DNA of 64,000 nt from Saccharibacillus sacchari DSM 19268 (GCF_000585395.1 NZ_KK073875.1:385186-449185); one strand, 5' to 3'. Counted from the stretch's first letter, positions 22,708-31,783 are shown. Made by a program: numbers and translations. Notes: a model not told the origin generated them from the letters alone.

Positions 22708-24285
22708 TTACGTCAAAAAGGGAGCTTGCTTCGGTGGTGAAAAAGGCGGGGCGTTGATCCATTGACTGCCTTCCGTATCTGAAGTGGCTTTCAAACGATA
22801 TAACGAGTCCGAAGCTACCGGCATGAATCCGGTATACAGCTGCGCGATCGGAGGCTGAGGCCCCGCAAATCCAGAGCCGCCTTGCGACGATCCCGAAGCG
22901 CCGCGCGTCGGCGAGCCTTCGCTTAACAATCCGGGTACGACCGGTGCTTGCGGCTGACGGCCTTCACGTGGTGCAAGAGGCGCTGCCTGCTTGCCCTTCG
23001 GCTCTGCAAGTTCCGCCGAAGAATCCGAGGAAGAGGTCTTGTTCTCGCGAACCTGAGTAACTCCCCCGTCTCGCGAAGACGTGCCTAACGCTTCTTCATT
23101 CGGTAATATACCGGCTACCTCTAGTGTAGAAGGATCTGGTAACAGCTCCGCAGTCATACCAACCGGCTGTTCTTCCAACGAAAGTTCTTCTGCATCGTCC
23201 AGCCCGTAACCCGCAATCGATACGGATTGGTTCGGCTCGGTCAACGGTTGTTGTTCGGTCACTGAAGGCTGATTCTCCGGTAAAACGGGAACGAGCACCT
23301 CGCCGACGACAATACGCTGAGCTTCCTGAATGTGCACCACCTGTCCGGCTACCGTATTCGGCGCGCCGTCAGATTGGGAAGGGTTAACTGCCCCGTGTCC
23401 ACCGTCCGAGACTCTGGCCCCGCCCGAAGACTCGGTCGTCGTTGGAGCAGGCACCGTTGTCTCCGACCCTGTCGTTGGTACTGTCGGTTGTTGTCCGCCC
23501 TGACCGCTTCCCGGTTCCTGATCGTTCCCCTTACCCGGCTCTTTATCCGGTTGCGAAGGCGTCGGCGTCTGTGTTCCGGGGTTGGTCGGTTGAGTCGGAA
23601 CAATCGGAATCGCAGGCAAGCTTGGCGTCCCGCCGCCGCTTCCCGGCTGGGTAATCGGCTTCACCGTTTCTTTTACGGTCTCTGCCACCGTCTCGACGAC
23701 TTCGCCAACCGTATTTCCGGCTCCTTCCGTTACAGGTCCGACGCTTTCCACGATCTTTCCGACATTTTCCGTCGTGTTTTTGACCGTCTGATCTACCGCT
23801 TTGACGGTTTGCCCCGTTTCTTCCAGCAATGTGCCTACAGGATCGGCAGCCTTGCCGTTTAATGCTCCTGTCACTTGAGGAACGGTGTTCAGCGGAATGT
23901 CAACGGTTTCATTCACGATGACATTTGCGTCTTTCACCACTTGTTCCACGGTATTGACCACATTGCCTACACTGTCTGCTGTTGGAGTCGTAACCGGTTC
24001 AAGCAGCCCTCCAGCCGCTTTTCCCGTAACATCTAACGTATTCTGGACCACTTGCTGCGTCTGATTTAAGGTTCCGCTTACCGTTTGCTCCAGCGCGCCC
24101 GTCGCGCCGCTTACCGTCTGATTGACTGAATCGGATACGCCGCCGACCGTTTGATCGACGACATCAACCGCTCCTTTAAGCACATTGTCCAAAAGTCCGG
24201 GGGCGAACTTAGCCTCGGCGGAGTGGGTCTGGAAGACCAGTATCCATGATGCCGCCAAGACGATCGCTAGCATTCGTCTTTTCAC
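22708..24285 (-). CDS. secreted helical-repeat and proline-rich protein
   Basis: This 525-residue exported protein starts at GTG 24285, seven bases after AAGGAGG. A longer frame from 24306 includes the SD and is not used. A signal peptide ends near HSAEA. Residues about 35-240 form an amphipathic heptad-like region with recurring TV..TV and VxxTVxxT patterns (QTVGGVSDSVNQTVSG). This predicts a long helical or coiled-coil stalk. The next part is rich in Pro, Gly, Thr and Gln, and the C-terminal part is low-complexity. No LPXTG, catalytic motif or known domain was seen. It lies 31 bases upstream of the LPXTG gene on the same strand, so the two are probably co-expressed cell-surface proteins. 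The function is unknown. Confidence 0.75.
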   Translation of the reverse strand: MKRRMLAIVLAASWILVFQTHSAEAKFAPGLLDNVLKGAVDVVDQTVGGVSDSVNQTVSGATGALEQTVSGTLNQTQQVVQNTLDVTGKAAGGLLEPVTTPTADSVGNVVNTVEQVVKDANVIVNETVDIPLNTVPQVTGALNGKAADPVGTLLEETGQTVKAVDQTVKNTTENVGKIVESVGPVTEGAGNTVGEVVETVAETVKETVKPITQPGSGGGTPSLPAIPIVPTQPTNPGTQTPTPSQPDKEPGKGNDQEPGSGQGGQQPTVPTTGSETTVPAPTTTESSGGARVSDGGHGAVNPSQSDGAPNTVAGQVVHIQEAQRIVVGEVLVPVLPENQPSVTEQQPLTEPNQSVSIAGYGLDDAEELSLEEQPVGMTAELLPDPSTLEVAGILPNEEALGTSSRDGGVTQVRENKTSSSDSSAELAEPKGKQAAPLAPREGRQPQAPVVPGLLSEGSPTRGASGSSQGGSGFAGPQPPIAQLYTGFMPVASDSLYRLKATSDTEGSQWINAPPFSPPKQAPFLT

Positions 24286-24518
24286 TGATTCACCTCCTTT
24301 CTGCATCCGACATCTCCTGCTTTTGACCCAATTCGACCACTTTGTTGAAAAGTGTCTAAACTGTGTCTACTCCTTTTTTACCATCCATTTTTTCTGTCGA
24401 AACTCATTTTTAAGCAAAAAGTAAAAAGATCCCATATATGAAAAATGAACAACTCGCTTACTGCCTGGTTTTCTTGCTTTGAATTTTTTTCATAATGTTT
24501 GAATAGTCAGGAACGCGC
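24286..24518 (-). promoter_or_regulatory. AT-rich leader/promoter region of the surface-protein operon
   Basis: This gene-free stretch must hold the promoter of the secreted-protein/LPXTG operon. I see no clear -35/-10 pair. It contains a direct repeat of GTGTCTA (about 24353-24368) and one TGTCGAA (24395-24401), which matches the Spo0A 7-mer. A single 7-mer is weak evidence. Confidence 0.3.
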
Positions 24519-24555
24519 AAAAAAGCCGTCTTCCCGAAGGAAAACGGCTTTTCTT
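24519..24555 (-). terminator. terminator of the L25/Ctc gene
   Basis: AAGCCGTCTTCC and GGAAAACGGCTT pair around CGAA. A/T runs flank both sides, and the hairpin lies about 40 bases beyond the stop of the gene at 24593. Confidence 0.85.
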
Positions 24556-24592
24556 CATTTCGTTATAAACAAACGTTCGGTCAACGTACGGC

Positions 24593-25216
24593 TTACTCGG
24601 ATTTCTCCTCGTCGCCTACGCGCTCCGGTGCCACTTCCGGCTCTTCCGCAGCTTCGGCTTCCGGCTCTTCGAGCACTTGAGGAACGATCACGGAAGCGAT
24701 CACTTCCTCCTCCGAAGAAAGCAGCTTAACTTTATCCGACAGCTTCAGATCTGCCGCAGTCAGCTTGTCGCCGATCTCCAGATTGGAAATGTCGATCTCC
24801 AGCGTGCTCGGAAGATCGTCCGGCAGTGCCTCGATTTCGAGCTCTGTAGCCTGAACCTGGAAGATGCCGCCTTCCTTCGTTCCTTTGGCTTCACCCTGAT
24901 AATCGATCGCGATCGTGGCGCGAACGACTGTGTTTTTGTCGATTTGCAGGAAATCCGCGTGAATGATTCGCCCGCTGACACGCTGTACGTCCTTGATCAT
25001 GACTTGGGACGTCGAACCGTCTTTCACCTTCAGGGAGAAAATGTCCGCGCCGCCTCTTTGCACGTGGCGAAGCAGATCCTTGGCATCGACATGAACAGGA
25101 ATGCCGTCTGCTTTCTTGCCGTACACTACGGCAGGAACGCGCCCGCTTTCGCGCAGAACTCTGATATCGGAACGTTTAAAACCGCTTCTTTTTTCAGCTT
25201 CAAGTGCTTTACTCAT
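24593..25216 (-). CDS. ctc: 50S ribosomal protein L25 / general stress protein Ctc
   Basis: This 207-residue protein binds 5S rRNA in the large subunit. The N-terminal L25 domain has RVPAVVYGKKADGIPVHVDA and RIIHADFLQIDK. The TL5/Ctc C-terminal beta domain carries LEIDISNLEIGDKLTAADLKL. A Glu/Ala-rich acidic tail ends the protein, as in long L25 forms. The frame opens at 25249, but ATG 25216 (MSKALEAEKR) follows GAGGAGG and is the evident start. In B. subtilis ctc is SigB-dependent. I did not find a clear SigB promoter here. Confidence 0.94.
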   Translation of the reverse strand: MSKALEAEKRSGFKRSDIRVLRESGRVPAVVYGKKADGIPVHVDAKDLLRHVQRGGADIFSLKVKDGSTSQVMIKDVQRVSGRIIHADFLQIDKNTVVRATIAIDYQGEAKGTKEGGIFQVQATELEIEALPDDLPSTLEIDISNLEIGDKLTAADLKLSDKVKLLSSEEEVIASVIVPQVLEEPEAEAAEEPEVAPERVGDEEKSE

Positions 25217-25381
25217 GATTACTCGACCTCCTCGGAATTGGACAATCAACGATTCGGAAAGAACTGGAATACCGGCCTGGCCGGGCTTTCCGTCGTCTTC
25301 ACGTTATTCTATTACCCCGCAGACGCTAACTTGTATCACATGCTCGAAATGGCCGGAAAACAAGTTCGAAAAAAACTCCGC

Positions 25382-27952
25382 TCAATCCGCCGTTTTTTCT
25401 GCGACTGAAGCCAGGTACGGAGCCAGATAAGGAGCGGTACGGCTCTCTTTGTTCTCCGATACTTCATGCGGCGTTCCCGCCGCCACGATCTTTCCGCCTT
25501 GAGCCGCCGCTCCCGGTCCCAGATCGATGATCCAATCGGACTGCGCGGCGATCCGCATATTATGCTCTACCATGACGACCGCATGCCCGGCTTTCGCCAA
25601 CGCGTCCAAATGGCGCAGCAGCCGATCCGCGTCGACCGGATGCAGGCCGTTGGTCGGCTCGTCCAGCAAGTAGAGCGTACGGCCGCGCTGCGTGCGCTGA
25701 AGTTCGGAAGCCAACTTGATGCGTTGCGATTCGCCGCCCGAAAGTTCGGTCGCCGGCTGACCGAGTTTCAAGTAGCCGAGTCCCAAGTCCAACAGCACCG
25801 ATAACGGACGAGAGATCGACTGCTGATCCGCAAAGACCTCGGCCGCTTCTTCCACGGTAAGCCCCAACACGTCGGCAACGTTCAGGTCGTTCCATTGCAC
25901 CTCAAGCGTCTCGGGGTTATAACGCGCCCCTCCGCATTCCGGGCAAGGCACGTAAAGGCTCGACAAAAACATCAGCTCGATCTGGACGAAGCCTTGCCCT
26001 TCGCAGTTCGGACAGCGTCCCGCCGCCACGTTGAACGAAAAACGGCCGGCTTTGTATCCTCTTTCCCGCGACAGCGGCGCATTCGCGAACAGCTTGCGCA
26101 CATGGTCGAACAATCCGGTATATGTCGCCAAGTTGGAGCGCGGCGTGCGTCCGATCGGCTTCTGGTCGATTCGCACCAGGCGGCGCAGCGAATCCAGATC
26201 GCCGGAGATTTTTCCCGATACCTGCCGGCTTTGGCTTTCTTCCTCTTCTTCTTCCGGATCGGACGGAAGATCGCCCAGGCGCGGAGCCAGCAGCGCCGGA
26301 AGCGCCGTCGAGACGAGGCTCGACTTACCCGAACCGGACACTCCGGTCACCGCCGTCAAGCAGCCGAGCGGAATATCGACGTCTAACTCATGCAGATTGT
26401 TGAACGAAAGCTGCCGGATCTTCAGCCAGCCTTCGGGCTGCCGCGGTTCCCGGAGCGCGGCAGGCGTTTCCGCGAACACGTATCGGCGGGTGATCGATTC
26501 TTCGACCGATTCCAGACCCGCGGGCGGGCCGCTGTACAAGACTTTCCCTCCGCGTTCGCCCGCTTCCGGTCCGATATCGACCAGCCATTCGGCATGCTTG
26601 ATCACGTCGAGATTATGCTCGACGACGAGTACCGAATTGCCCGCGTCGCGCAGCGCGGCGAGCGATTCCAGCAGCGCTTCGCCGTCGGCGGGGTGCAAGC
26701 CGGCCGACGGCTCGTCCAGCACGTAAGCGACGCCGAACAGCTTGGAGATCAACTGCGTCGCCAAACGCAGGCGCTGAAGCTCGCCCGACGACAACGTAGG
26801 CGCCGGACGATCCAGCGACAAATGGCCGACGCCGATCGCGATCAACCGTTCCAACCGGCTCGATACGTCGTCGACCAGACGTTTGGCGACCTGCGCTTTT
26901 TCGGTTTCCCGTTCGGGACTCTTGGCGCCTTTTGCCGAATACGCGCGATGCAGGCGAACGCCTTCTTCCAGCTTTTCCCGAAGCTCTGCGACCGGCAACC
27001 GGAACAATTCCGCGATATCCAGTCCCGCGAATGTCACCGAAAGCGCCTCGCGCTTCAGTCTTTTGCCTTCGCACGCCGGGCAAGGGCGAACTTCCAGATA
27101 AGGCTCCAGCCGCTGCCTGCGTCCCGGCGTGTCGGCAGAAGCGTACATATTGAGCAGTTGACGCCGGGCGCCCGTATAATTGCCCATGTAGTCGGGACGT
27201 CGTCCGGCGCGGACGGCTTCCCGGATTTCCTCGTAACTCAGGTCGGGATAGACCGGCGCCGAAGGCTTTTCTTCGGTGAACAAGATCCAATCGCGGTCTT
27301 TTTGCGGCAGGTCTTTCCACGGTTTATCCACGTCGTACCCGAGCGAGATCAAAATATCGCGCAGGTTCTGTCCGTGCCAAGCTCCCGGCCAAGCCGCGAT
27401 CGCGCGCTGCCGGATGCTGAGTTCGGGATCCGGCACCATCGATTCTTCGGTCGCGTCGTAAATGCGTCCGAGTCCCTGGCATTCCGGGCAAGCGCCTTGC
27501 GGCGTATTGGGCGAAAAGTCTTCGGCATACAGCACGGCTTGGCCGTCCGGATAATCGCCGGCCCGCGCGTACAGCATGCGAAGCACGTTGGACACGGCGG
27601 TCAAACTGCCTACGGTCGAGCGTTCCTGCGGCACGCTCCGCTGCTGCTGAAGCCCCACCGCCGGAGGCAGTCCTTCGATGCTTTCGACCTGCGGCGCGCC
27701 CGCCTGCTGAATCAGTCTTCGCGCATACGGCGCGACCGATTCCAAATAACGCCGCTGCGCTTCGGCATACAGCGTGCCGAAAGCGAGCGACGACTTGCCG
27801 GAACCGGACACGCCGGTAAAAACGACCAGCGAATCGCGCGGAAGATCGAGATCGGCATGTTTTAAATTATTTTCGTTCGCCCCGCGCACGCGGATCATGC
27901 CGTCGGATTCGCGTCGGCGCTCGGAGCGTGAAGAGAAGAAGTCGGCATTCAT
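25382..27952 (-). CDS. UvrA-like ABC ATPase (UvrA paralogue, UvrA2/DrrC type)
   Basis: This protein of about 856 residues resembles UvrA but is roughly 90 residues shorter than housekeeping UvrA, mainly in the first half, where the UvrB-binding and insertion regions are reduced. It has two ATPase modules with GVSGSGKSSLAFGTLYAEAQ and GVSGSGKSSLVSTALP as Walker A, and LSSGELQRLRLATQL and LSGGESQRIKLASEL as signatures. Zinc-type cysteines are CPACEG, CPNCEGQGF and CPECGGARYN. An acidic insertion (SDPEEEEEESQ) follows the second Walker A. Such paralogues occur in DNA-damage or drug-resistance contexts (DrrC). ATG 27952 (MNADFF) follows AAGGGGG by six bases. The longer frame to 28159 runs into a palindromic repeat and is rejected. 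Confidence 0.88.
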   Translation of the reverse strand: MNADFFSSRSERRRESDGMIRVRGANENNLKHADLDLPRDSLVVFTGVSGSGKSSLAFGTLYAEAQRRYLESVAPYARRLIQQAGAPQVESIEGLPPAVGLQQQRSVPQERSTVGSLTAVSNVLRMLYARAGDYPDGQAVLYAEDFSPNTPQGACPECQGLGRIYDATEESMVPDPELSIRQRAIAAWPGAWHGQNLRDILISLGYDVDKPWKDLPQKDRDWILFTEEKPSAPVYPDLSYEEIREAVRAGRRPDYMGNYTGARRQLLNMYASADTPGRRQRLEPYLEVRPCPACEGKRLKREALSVTFAGLDIAELFRLPVAELREKLEEGVRLHRAYSAKGAKSPERETEKAQVAKRLVDDVSSRLERLIAIGVGHLSLDRPAPTLSSGELQRLRLATQLISKLFGVAYVLDEPSAGLHPADGEALLESLAALRDAGNSVLVVEHNLDVIKHAEWLVDIGPEAGERGGKVLYSGPPAGLESVEESITRRYVFAETPAALREPRQPEGWLKIRQLSFNNLHELDVDIPLGCLTAVTGVSGSGKSSLVSTALPALLAPRLGDLPSDPEEEEEESQSRQVSGKISGDLDSLRRLVRIDQKPIGRTPRSNLATYTGLFDHVRKLFANAPLSRERGYKAGRFSFNVAAGRCPNCEGQGFVQIELMFLSSLYVPCPECGGARYNPETLEVQWNDLNVADVLGLTVEEAAEVFADQQSISRPLSVLLDLGLGYLKLGQPATELSGGESQRIKLASELQRTQRGRTLYLLDEPTNGLHPVDADRLLRHLDALAKAGHAVVMVEHNMRIAAQSDWIIDLGPGAAAQGGKIVAAGTPHEVSENKESRTAPYLAPYLASVAEKTAD

Positions 27953-28094
27953 GATCAAGACCCCCTTTGCGGATTTTCGTTCTCGGACAAGATCGGCAGC
28001 CGATCCTGTCCTGATACGTTTACCGCATTCGGAAGTCCTTAAATCAGTTCGGCGCTTTCCGTTGGTTCGAAACTGCCGAAACCGTTCCGAACAC

Positions 28095-28139
28095 AAAAAA
28101 AGACCGGCTTCAGGCCCTGACAAGGCTCGAAGACAGTCT
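28095..28139 (-). terminator. terminator of the oxidoreductase operon
   Basis: On the minus strand, AGACTGTCTTCGAGCC pairs with GGGCCTGAAGCCGGTCT and is followed by seven T residues. It lies just past the palindrome at 28144-28202, about 75 bases beyond the stop at 28213. Confidence 0.75.
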
Positions 28140-28143
28140 CCTT

Positions 28144-28202
28144 TAGGGCGTGTACGCAAACTCCGTCAAGATGCATGGCGTTGAGTTTGCGTACACGCCC
28201 TA
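28144..28202. repeat. perfect 20-bp-arm palindrome R1, TA-bordered
   Basis: TAGGGCGTGTACGCAAACTC (28144-28163) and its exact reverse complement (28183-28202) surround a 19-base loop. The outermost TAGGGCGTGTA recurs alone at 43366-43376. It looks like a minimal MITE-type element or paired transposon ends with the inside deleted. Confidence 0.8.
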
Positions 28203-28212
28203 GCATGAAAAA

Positions 28213-29334
28213 CTAGATGTTCCGTCCGGCATTGAACGCGCGCGTCTCATTACCGATCGATTTCGCCGCGCTGCCCGCATTCAGCACCACCGGCAGTCCC
28301 GTCTCCGCGCTTTCATAAAAAGCATCCACGACCTCCGCGAAATACAAGCCATGCTCCGCCGGAGCAATCAGATTTTGCTTTTCATCCTTAATGCAATCGA
28401 CAAAATGACGAAATTCGCCGGTCAATTGCAGAAACGGATTGATTTTAAGTTTGGGCGTCATATCGAGACAAATTCCGTTATGCTCCCCGAACAAATTCAA
28501 AGTCCCGTTGATCAGCGTGGCCCCGCCTTTGGTTCCCATCAGTTCCACGTAGAACCGTTCTTCTTCAATATTGGCAGCCCAACTGAAATCGAGGGCCAGG
28601 CTTGCTCCGTCTTCCAAAGCAATATAACCGTGCGCAGCATCTTCGACGTCGAAAATGCCATTCTCGATTCCGGTATAGCCATGCCGGTTCCGCGTTCCGG
28701 TCTGCATGAAGTTCTGGTAAACTCGTCCCGCTGCATACGAGACTTTGGGCATGCCCATGAAATACAGCGCCAGATCGATATAATGCGCTCCAAGATCGAT
28801 CAACACGCCGCCTCCGGCACGGGCTTTATCCGTGAACCATGTTCCGCGCCCAGGAATGCCGCTGCGACGCATCCAACCGGCTTTGGCGCTGTAGATATGG
28901 CCGAGGTTGCCGTCGTCGATCCACTTTTTCAAATAGATCGCTTCGTTCGTAAAACGGTTGTTCAACCCGATCATGACCTGCTTGCCGGAACGGTCCCTCG
29001 CTTCCACGATCCGCCGGGCTTCCTCCGCATGCAGAGTAAGCGGCTTCTCGCAGTGCACATTTACGCCATGCGACAACGCATATTCCGTAATCTCGGCGTG
29101 CAAAAAGTTGGGCGTGACGACGCTGACGATGTCCGGCTTCTCCGCTTCGATCATTTCTTTGTAATCGCTGTACGCATTCGGTACGTTATGCCGGGCCGCC
29201 ATCGCGGATGCTTTGCCGAGATCGACATCGCAGATCGCAACGACTTCGATGTCGTGCAGCTCTTTATAGCCGTGGATATGCTTTTTCTCGGCGTTGCCTC
29301 CGGCTCCGATCAAGGCATACTTCAATTTGTCCAT
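28213..29334 (-). CDS. Gfo/Idh/MocA family oxidoreductase
   Basis: This 373-residue NAD(P)-dependent dehydrogenase has the N-terminal Rossmann motif YALIGAGGNAEKKHIHGYKE, the family signature HCEKPLTLHAEEARRI around residue 95, and the C-terminal alpha/beta domain with GAHYIDLALYFMGMP carrying the catalytic His region. Members act on sugars, inositols or their derivatives. ATG 29334 has GGGGGA upstream. It follows the sugar isomerase/epimerase gene after 31 bases on the same strand, a pairing often seen in inositol or rare-sugar catabolism. The substrate cannot be deduced. Confidence 0.92.
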   Translation of the reverse strand: MDKLKYALIGAGGNAEKKHIHGYKELHDIEVVAICDVDLGKASAMAARHNVPNAYSDYKEMIEAEKPDIVSVVTPNFLHAEITEYALSHGVNVHCEKPLTLHAEEARRIVEARDRSGKQVMIGLNNRFTNEAIYLKKWIDDGNLGHIYSAKAGWMRRSGIPGRGTWFTDKARAGGGVLIDLGAHYIDLALYFMGMPKVSYAAGRVYQNFMQTGTRNRHGYTGIENGIFDVEDAAHGYIALEDGASLALDFSWAANIEEERFYVELMGTKGGATLINGTLNLFGEHNGICLDMTPKLKINPFLQLTGEFRHFVDCIKDEKQNLIAPAEHGLYFAEVVDAFYESAETGLPVVLNAGSAAKSIGNETRAFNAGRNI

Positions 29335-29365
29335 GCTGATTGTCCCCCTTTTTCCAAACGATAGA

Positions 29366-30157
29366 CTACGGTTGCAGCAGCAGCTTGCGGAAATAATCGG
29401 CCGAATAATCGATGCCCGCCGCCGCCAGTTCGTCCGGCAAAGACGATTTGCGCGGTTCGATGCTCAATCCGGCGTTATATCCGGTGCTTCTGAGCACCGC
29501 CAGGAATGAAGGCCAATCCGTCTGATCCAGTCCTGCCGGCGGTTCGTCGACTTTCACTCCGTTCACCAACAGCGATCCTTTAAGATGAACGTGATAGAAG
29601 CGATGCCCCCAATCCAGCGCCTCCTGCAAATAATCTCCCTCGAAAAAGCGCGCATGCGACGGATCGAACTTGATGCCCAGCTCCGGCAGATGGCCGTGCA
29701 CGATTCTCCAGACGTCCGGCGTATTCACGAAATTCACTTTGCGGCAATTATACGTGGAAATTTTCACGTTTTTGCCTTGCGCGTAATCGATCAGCTTGCT
29801 GAAAAATCCGATAGCCGCCGTGCAATTTGCATAAAAAGACAGCTCTTCGACGTAATTGCAGCCCACGACGAAACTGCGGCATTCCAGCGCGGAAGCAACG
29901 TCGATCAGTTTGCAACAGCGCTCCAGTTCTTCCGCAATGATCTCTCCGTTTGGATCGATCCGCTCCGACTTCCAGCGTCCGATCGAACCGATCTCGATTC
30001 CGTACTGCTGGCTCCACTGCGCAATCTGTTCCCGACGATCGCAGAATGCGTCCACGTCGTCTCCCTCATTCACGCAAAACTCCAGGAAGCTGAGCCCTCT
30101 GCGCTCGGCTTCAACGAAGCTCTTTTCTTCAACTGTTGCGATGATTCCCAATTTCAT
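29366..30157 (-). CDS. sugar phosphate isomerase/epimerase (AP endonuclease 2 superfamily TIM barrel)
   Basis: This 263-residue protein has the xylose-isomerase-like TIM-barrel layout. An N-terminal KLGIIATVEEKSFVEAERRG is followed by SFVVGCNYVEEL, a central glutamate region, and IKFDPSHARFFEGDYLQEA with HRFYHVHLKGSLLVNG. The Asp-x-x-His and His-x-His residues fit metal ligands of this family. Related enzymes include inosose isomerases and tagatose epimerases. It is the first gene of a two-gene operon with the Gfo/Idh/MocA dehydrogenase. The operon's regulator may be the GntR/LacI-type gene beyond tRNA-Leu, but there is no direct evidence. Confidence 0.85.
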   Translation of the reverse strand: MKLGIIATVEEKSFVEAERRGLSFLEFCVNEGDDVDAFCDRREQIAQWSQQYGIEIGSIGRWKSERIDPNGEIIAEELERCCKLIDVASALECRSFVVGCNYVEELSFYANCTAAIGFFSKLIDYAQGKNVKISTYNCRKVNFVNTPDVWRIVHGHLPELGIKFDPSHARFFEGDYLQEALDWGHRFYHVHLKGSLLVNGVKVDEPPAGLDQTDWPSFLAVLRSTGYNAGLSIEPRKSSLPDELAAAGIDYSADYFRKLLLQP

Positions 30158-30203
30158 GCCTGGCGGCTCCTTTTCATTCCGGTTTGTCTATTTCTACCCT
30201 ATC

Positions 30204-30233
30204 AAAAACGGATTCTCTTGGGAATCCGTTTTT
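30204..30233. terminator. perfect 12-bp hairpin with T/A runs
   Basis: AAAAACGGATTC and GAATCCGTTTTT pair exactly around TCTTGG. It lies between the isomerase promoter region and tRNA-Leu and can act as a terminator on either strand, including read-through from tRNA-Leu. Confidence 0.8.
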
Positions 30234-30297
30234 GCGACACTTTTGCAGTCTGTTATTGCGCCTGTTTTTCGAATGCGATCTTTTGTCGAGAAAAACA

Positions 30298-30340
30298 AAA
30301 ATCCCCTGAATCGTCCTGAGACGAATTCAAGGGATTTTTA
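30298..30340 (-). terminator. terminator following tRNA-Leu
   Basis: On the minus strand, AATCCCTTGAAT pairs with ATTCAGGGGATT, followed by a T-rich tail, beginning about ten bases beyond the 3' end of the tRNA. Confidence 0.8.
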
Positions 30341-30348
30341 TTCAATGA

Positions 30349-30432
<84 letters not shown>

Positions 30433-30551
30433 ATATCATGTGCCGGACAAAATGTCCTGCCCAAATAATATAACACGGTGAGCAAGCAGTGCGCAAGTCC
30501 TTTTGGCAAAAAACGTTCGCTGCCCGCTCTCACGGATTCATATGGCCTTTT

Positions 30552-31649
30552 TCACGTCAGCTGTACCACAGAACTTCGCTCAACCAACTCCGGCAGGTAT
30601 AAAAGTTCTTCTGTATCATCACTGGATCTTTCTTCTTGTTCGATCATCGCGATTAACCGCCTGGCCGCTTCCCGTCCCATTTCTTCCTTCGGATGCGTAA
30701 GCGTCGTCAACGGTACGCCTGCCGCCAGCGCAAGCGCCGAATCATCGAATCCGACAATCGACAACTCGCCGGGCACGGACACTCCCATTTCGCGAGCCGT
30801 GTTCAGGAGCGGAACGGCCAACGCGTCATTATAAGCAAATAATGCGGTCGGGCGATCCGTAGAGGCCAGCAGTTCGCGCAGCTTTTTCACTGGCAGCTTG
30901 TCCTTCTGCGACGTCGTATAGGTGACTACATGCTCCGGATCCAACGGAATTCCGGCTTCGCGGTGGGCATGCATGAATCCTTTCAGACGGTTAACCCCTT
31001 GCAGATCGTCCGTTTTGAAAAAACCAACGATACGGCGATGCCCTTGCTTAATCAGATAACGCGCCGCCGTAAGTCCGCCCCGCTCGTCGTCTACTTTTAA
31101 ACAAGGTACTTCCAGCTCGCGGTAACTCTCGTTAATCATCAGGAACGGCAAATTCTTCGACTGCATCGACAGGTAAAAAGAAAGATTCGGATTGCCTTCG
31201 GCACTCTTGGTCGGTTCGATGATCAGTCCGCTTAACGGCTCGCTCAACATCAGACGCAGACATTCCATCTCTTTTTCTTTGTCATTGTCCGTACTCGCCA
31301 GCAGCAACCGGTACCCCCGACTGCGCAATTCCGCCTCGGCACCCCGCACAATATGAGGAAAAATATAATCGGAGATATATGTGGTGACGATACCGATCGT
31401 GCGCGGCTGCGCCGCTTCTTCGCGAACGGCGGCATGTCGGACAAATGTTCCTTTTCCCTGCACGCGCTCCAGCAAACCTTGTTTTTCCAGCTCGGAGAAG
31501 GCTTGGCGGACCGTTTGGCGACTAAGCGAAAATTGCTCGGCTATCTCATTTTCGGAAGGAACCTGACTGCCGGGAGAGAGCTTTCCGCTTTCGATCCAGC
31601 TCAACAGTTCATTTTTTAAGATCATATATTTAGGAAGCCGCTTGCTCAT
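30552..31649 (-). CDS. GntR/LacI hybrid repressor, AraR-like
   Basis: This 365-residue regulator has an N-terminal GntR winged helix (about residues 5-72: PKYMILKNELLSWIESGKL, SENEIAEQFSLSRQTVRQAF, LERVQGKGTFV). It is fused to a LacI-type periplasmic-binding-protein sensor (TIGIVTTYISDYIFPHIVRG, GLIIEPTKS, YNDALAVPLLN, LSIVGFDDS). That fusion is the architecture of B. subtilis AraR, an arabinose-responsive repressor. No arabinose genes are near, so the inducer here is uncertain. ATG 31649 has GAGGTGA upstream. Two TTGTAC(A/G)TAC sequences upstream (31733-31742 and 31774-31783) could be its operators for autoregulation. Confidence 0.88.
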   Translation of the reverse strand: MSKRLPKYMILKNELLSWIESGKLSPGSQVPSENEIAEQFSLSRQTVRQAFSELEKQGLLERVQGKGTFVRHAAVREEAAQPRTIGIVTTYISDYIFPHIVRGAEAELRSRGYRLLLASTDNDKEKEMECLRLMLSEPLSGLIIEPTKSAEGNPNLSFYLSMQSKNLPFLMINESYRELEVPCLKVDDERGGLTAARYLIKQGHRRIVGFFKTDDLQGVNRLKGFMHAHREAGIPLDPEHVVTYTTSQKDKLPVKKLRELLASTDRPTALFAYNDALAVPLLNTAREMGVSVPGELSIVGFDDSALALAAGVPLTTLTHPKEEMGREAARRLIAMIEQEERSSDDTEELLYLPELVERSSVVQLT

Positions 31650-31732
31650 TGGATTTCACCTCGGTCCATAATTGACGATCATGATTCTTGTTAAAAGAGA
31701 GCGGTTTCAACTTTGAAAAAGATAGGCCAAGG

Positions 31733-31783
31733 TTGTACATACCTTTTGAGGAAGCATATGCTTTTACAAAGTCGTACGTACAA
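31733..31783. promoter_or_regulatory. pair of AraR-like operator half-sites
   Basis: TTGTACATAC at 31733-31742 and GTACGTACAA at 31774-31783 (TTGTACGTAC on the other strand) lie 84-134 bases upstream of the AraR-like start. As I recall, B. subtilis AraR boxes centre on TTGTAC, which these match. Spacing between centres is 41 bases, about four helical turns. Confidence 0.45.

Noticed and set aside
24395-24401. Spo0A-type TGTCGAA in the surface-protein leader
   Set aside because: A single 7-mer occurs often by chance and no -35/-10 context was found.
27953-28159. N-terminal extension of the UvrA-like protein
   Set aside because: The extension would run through terminator and palindrome sequence, and ATG 27952 has a strong SD.
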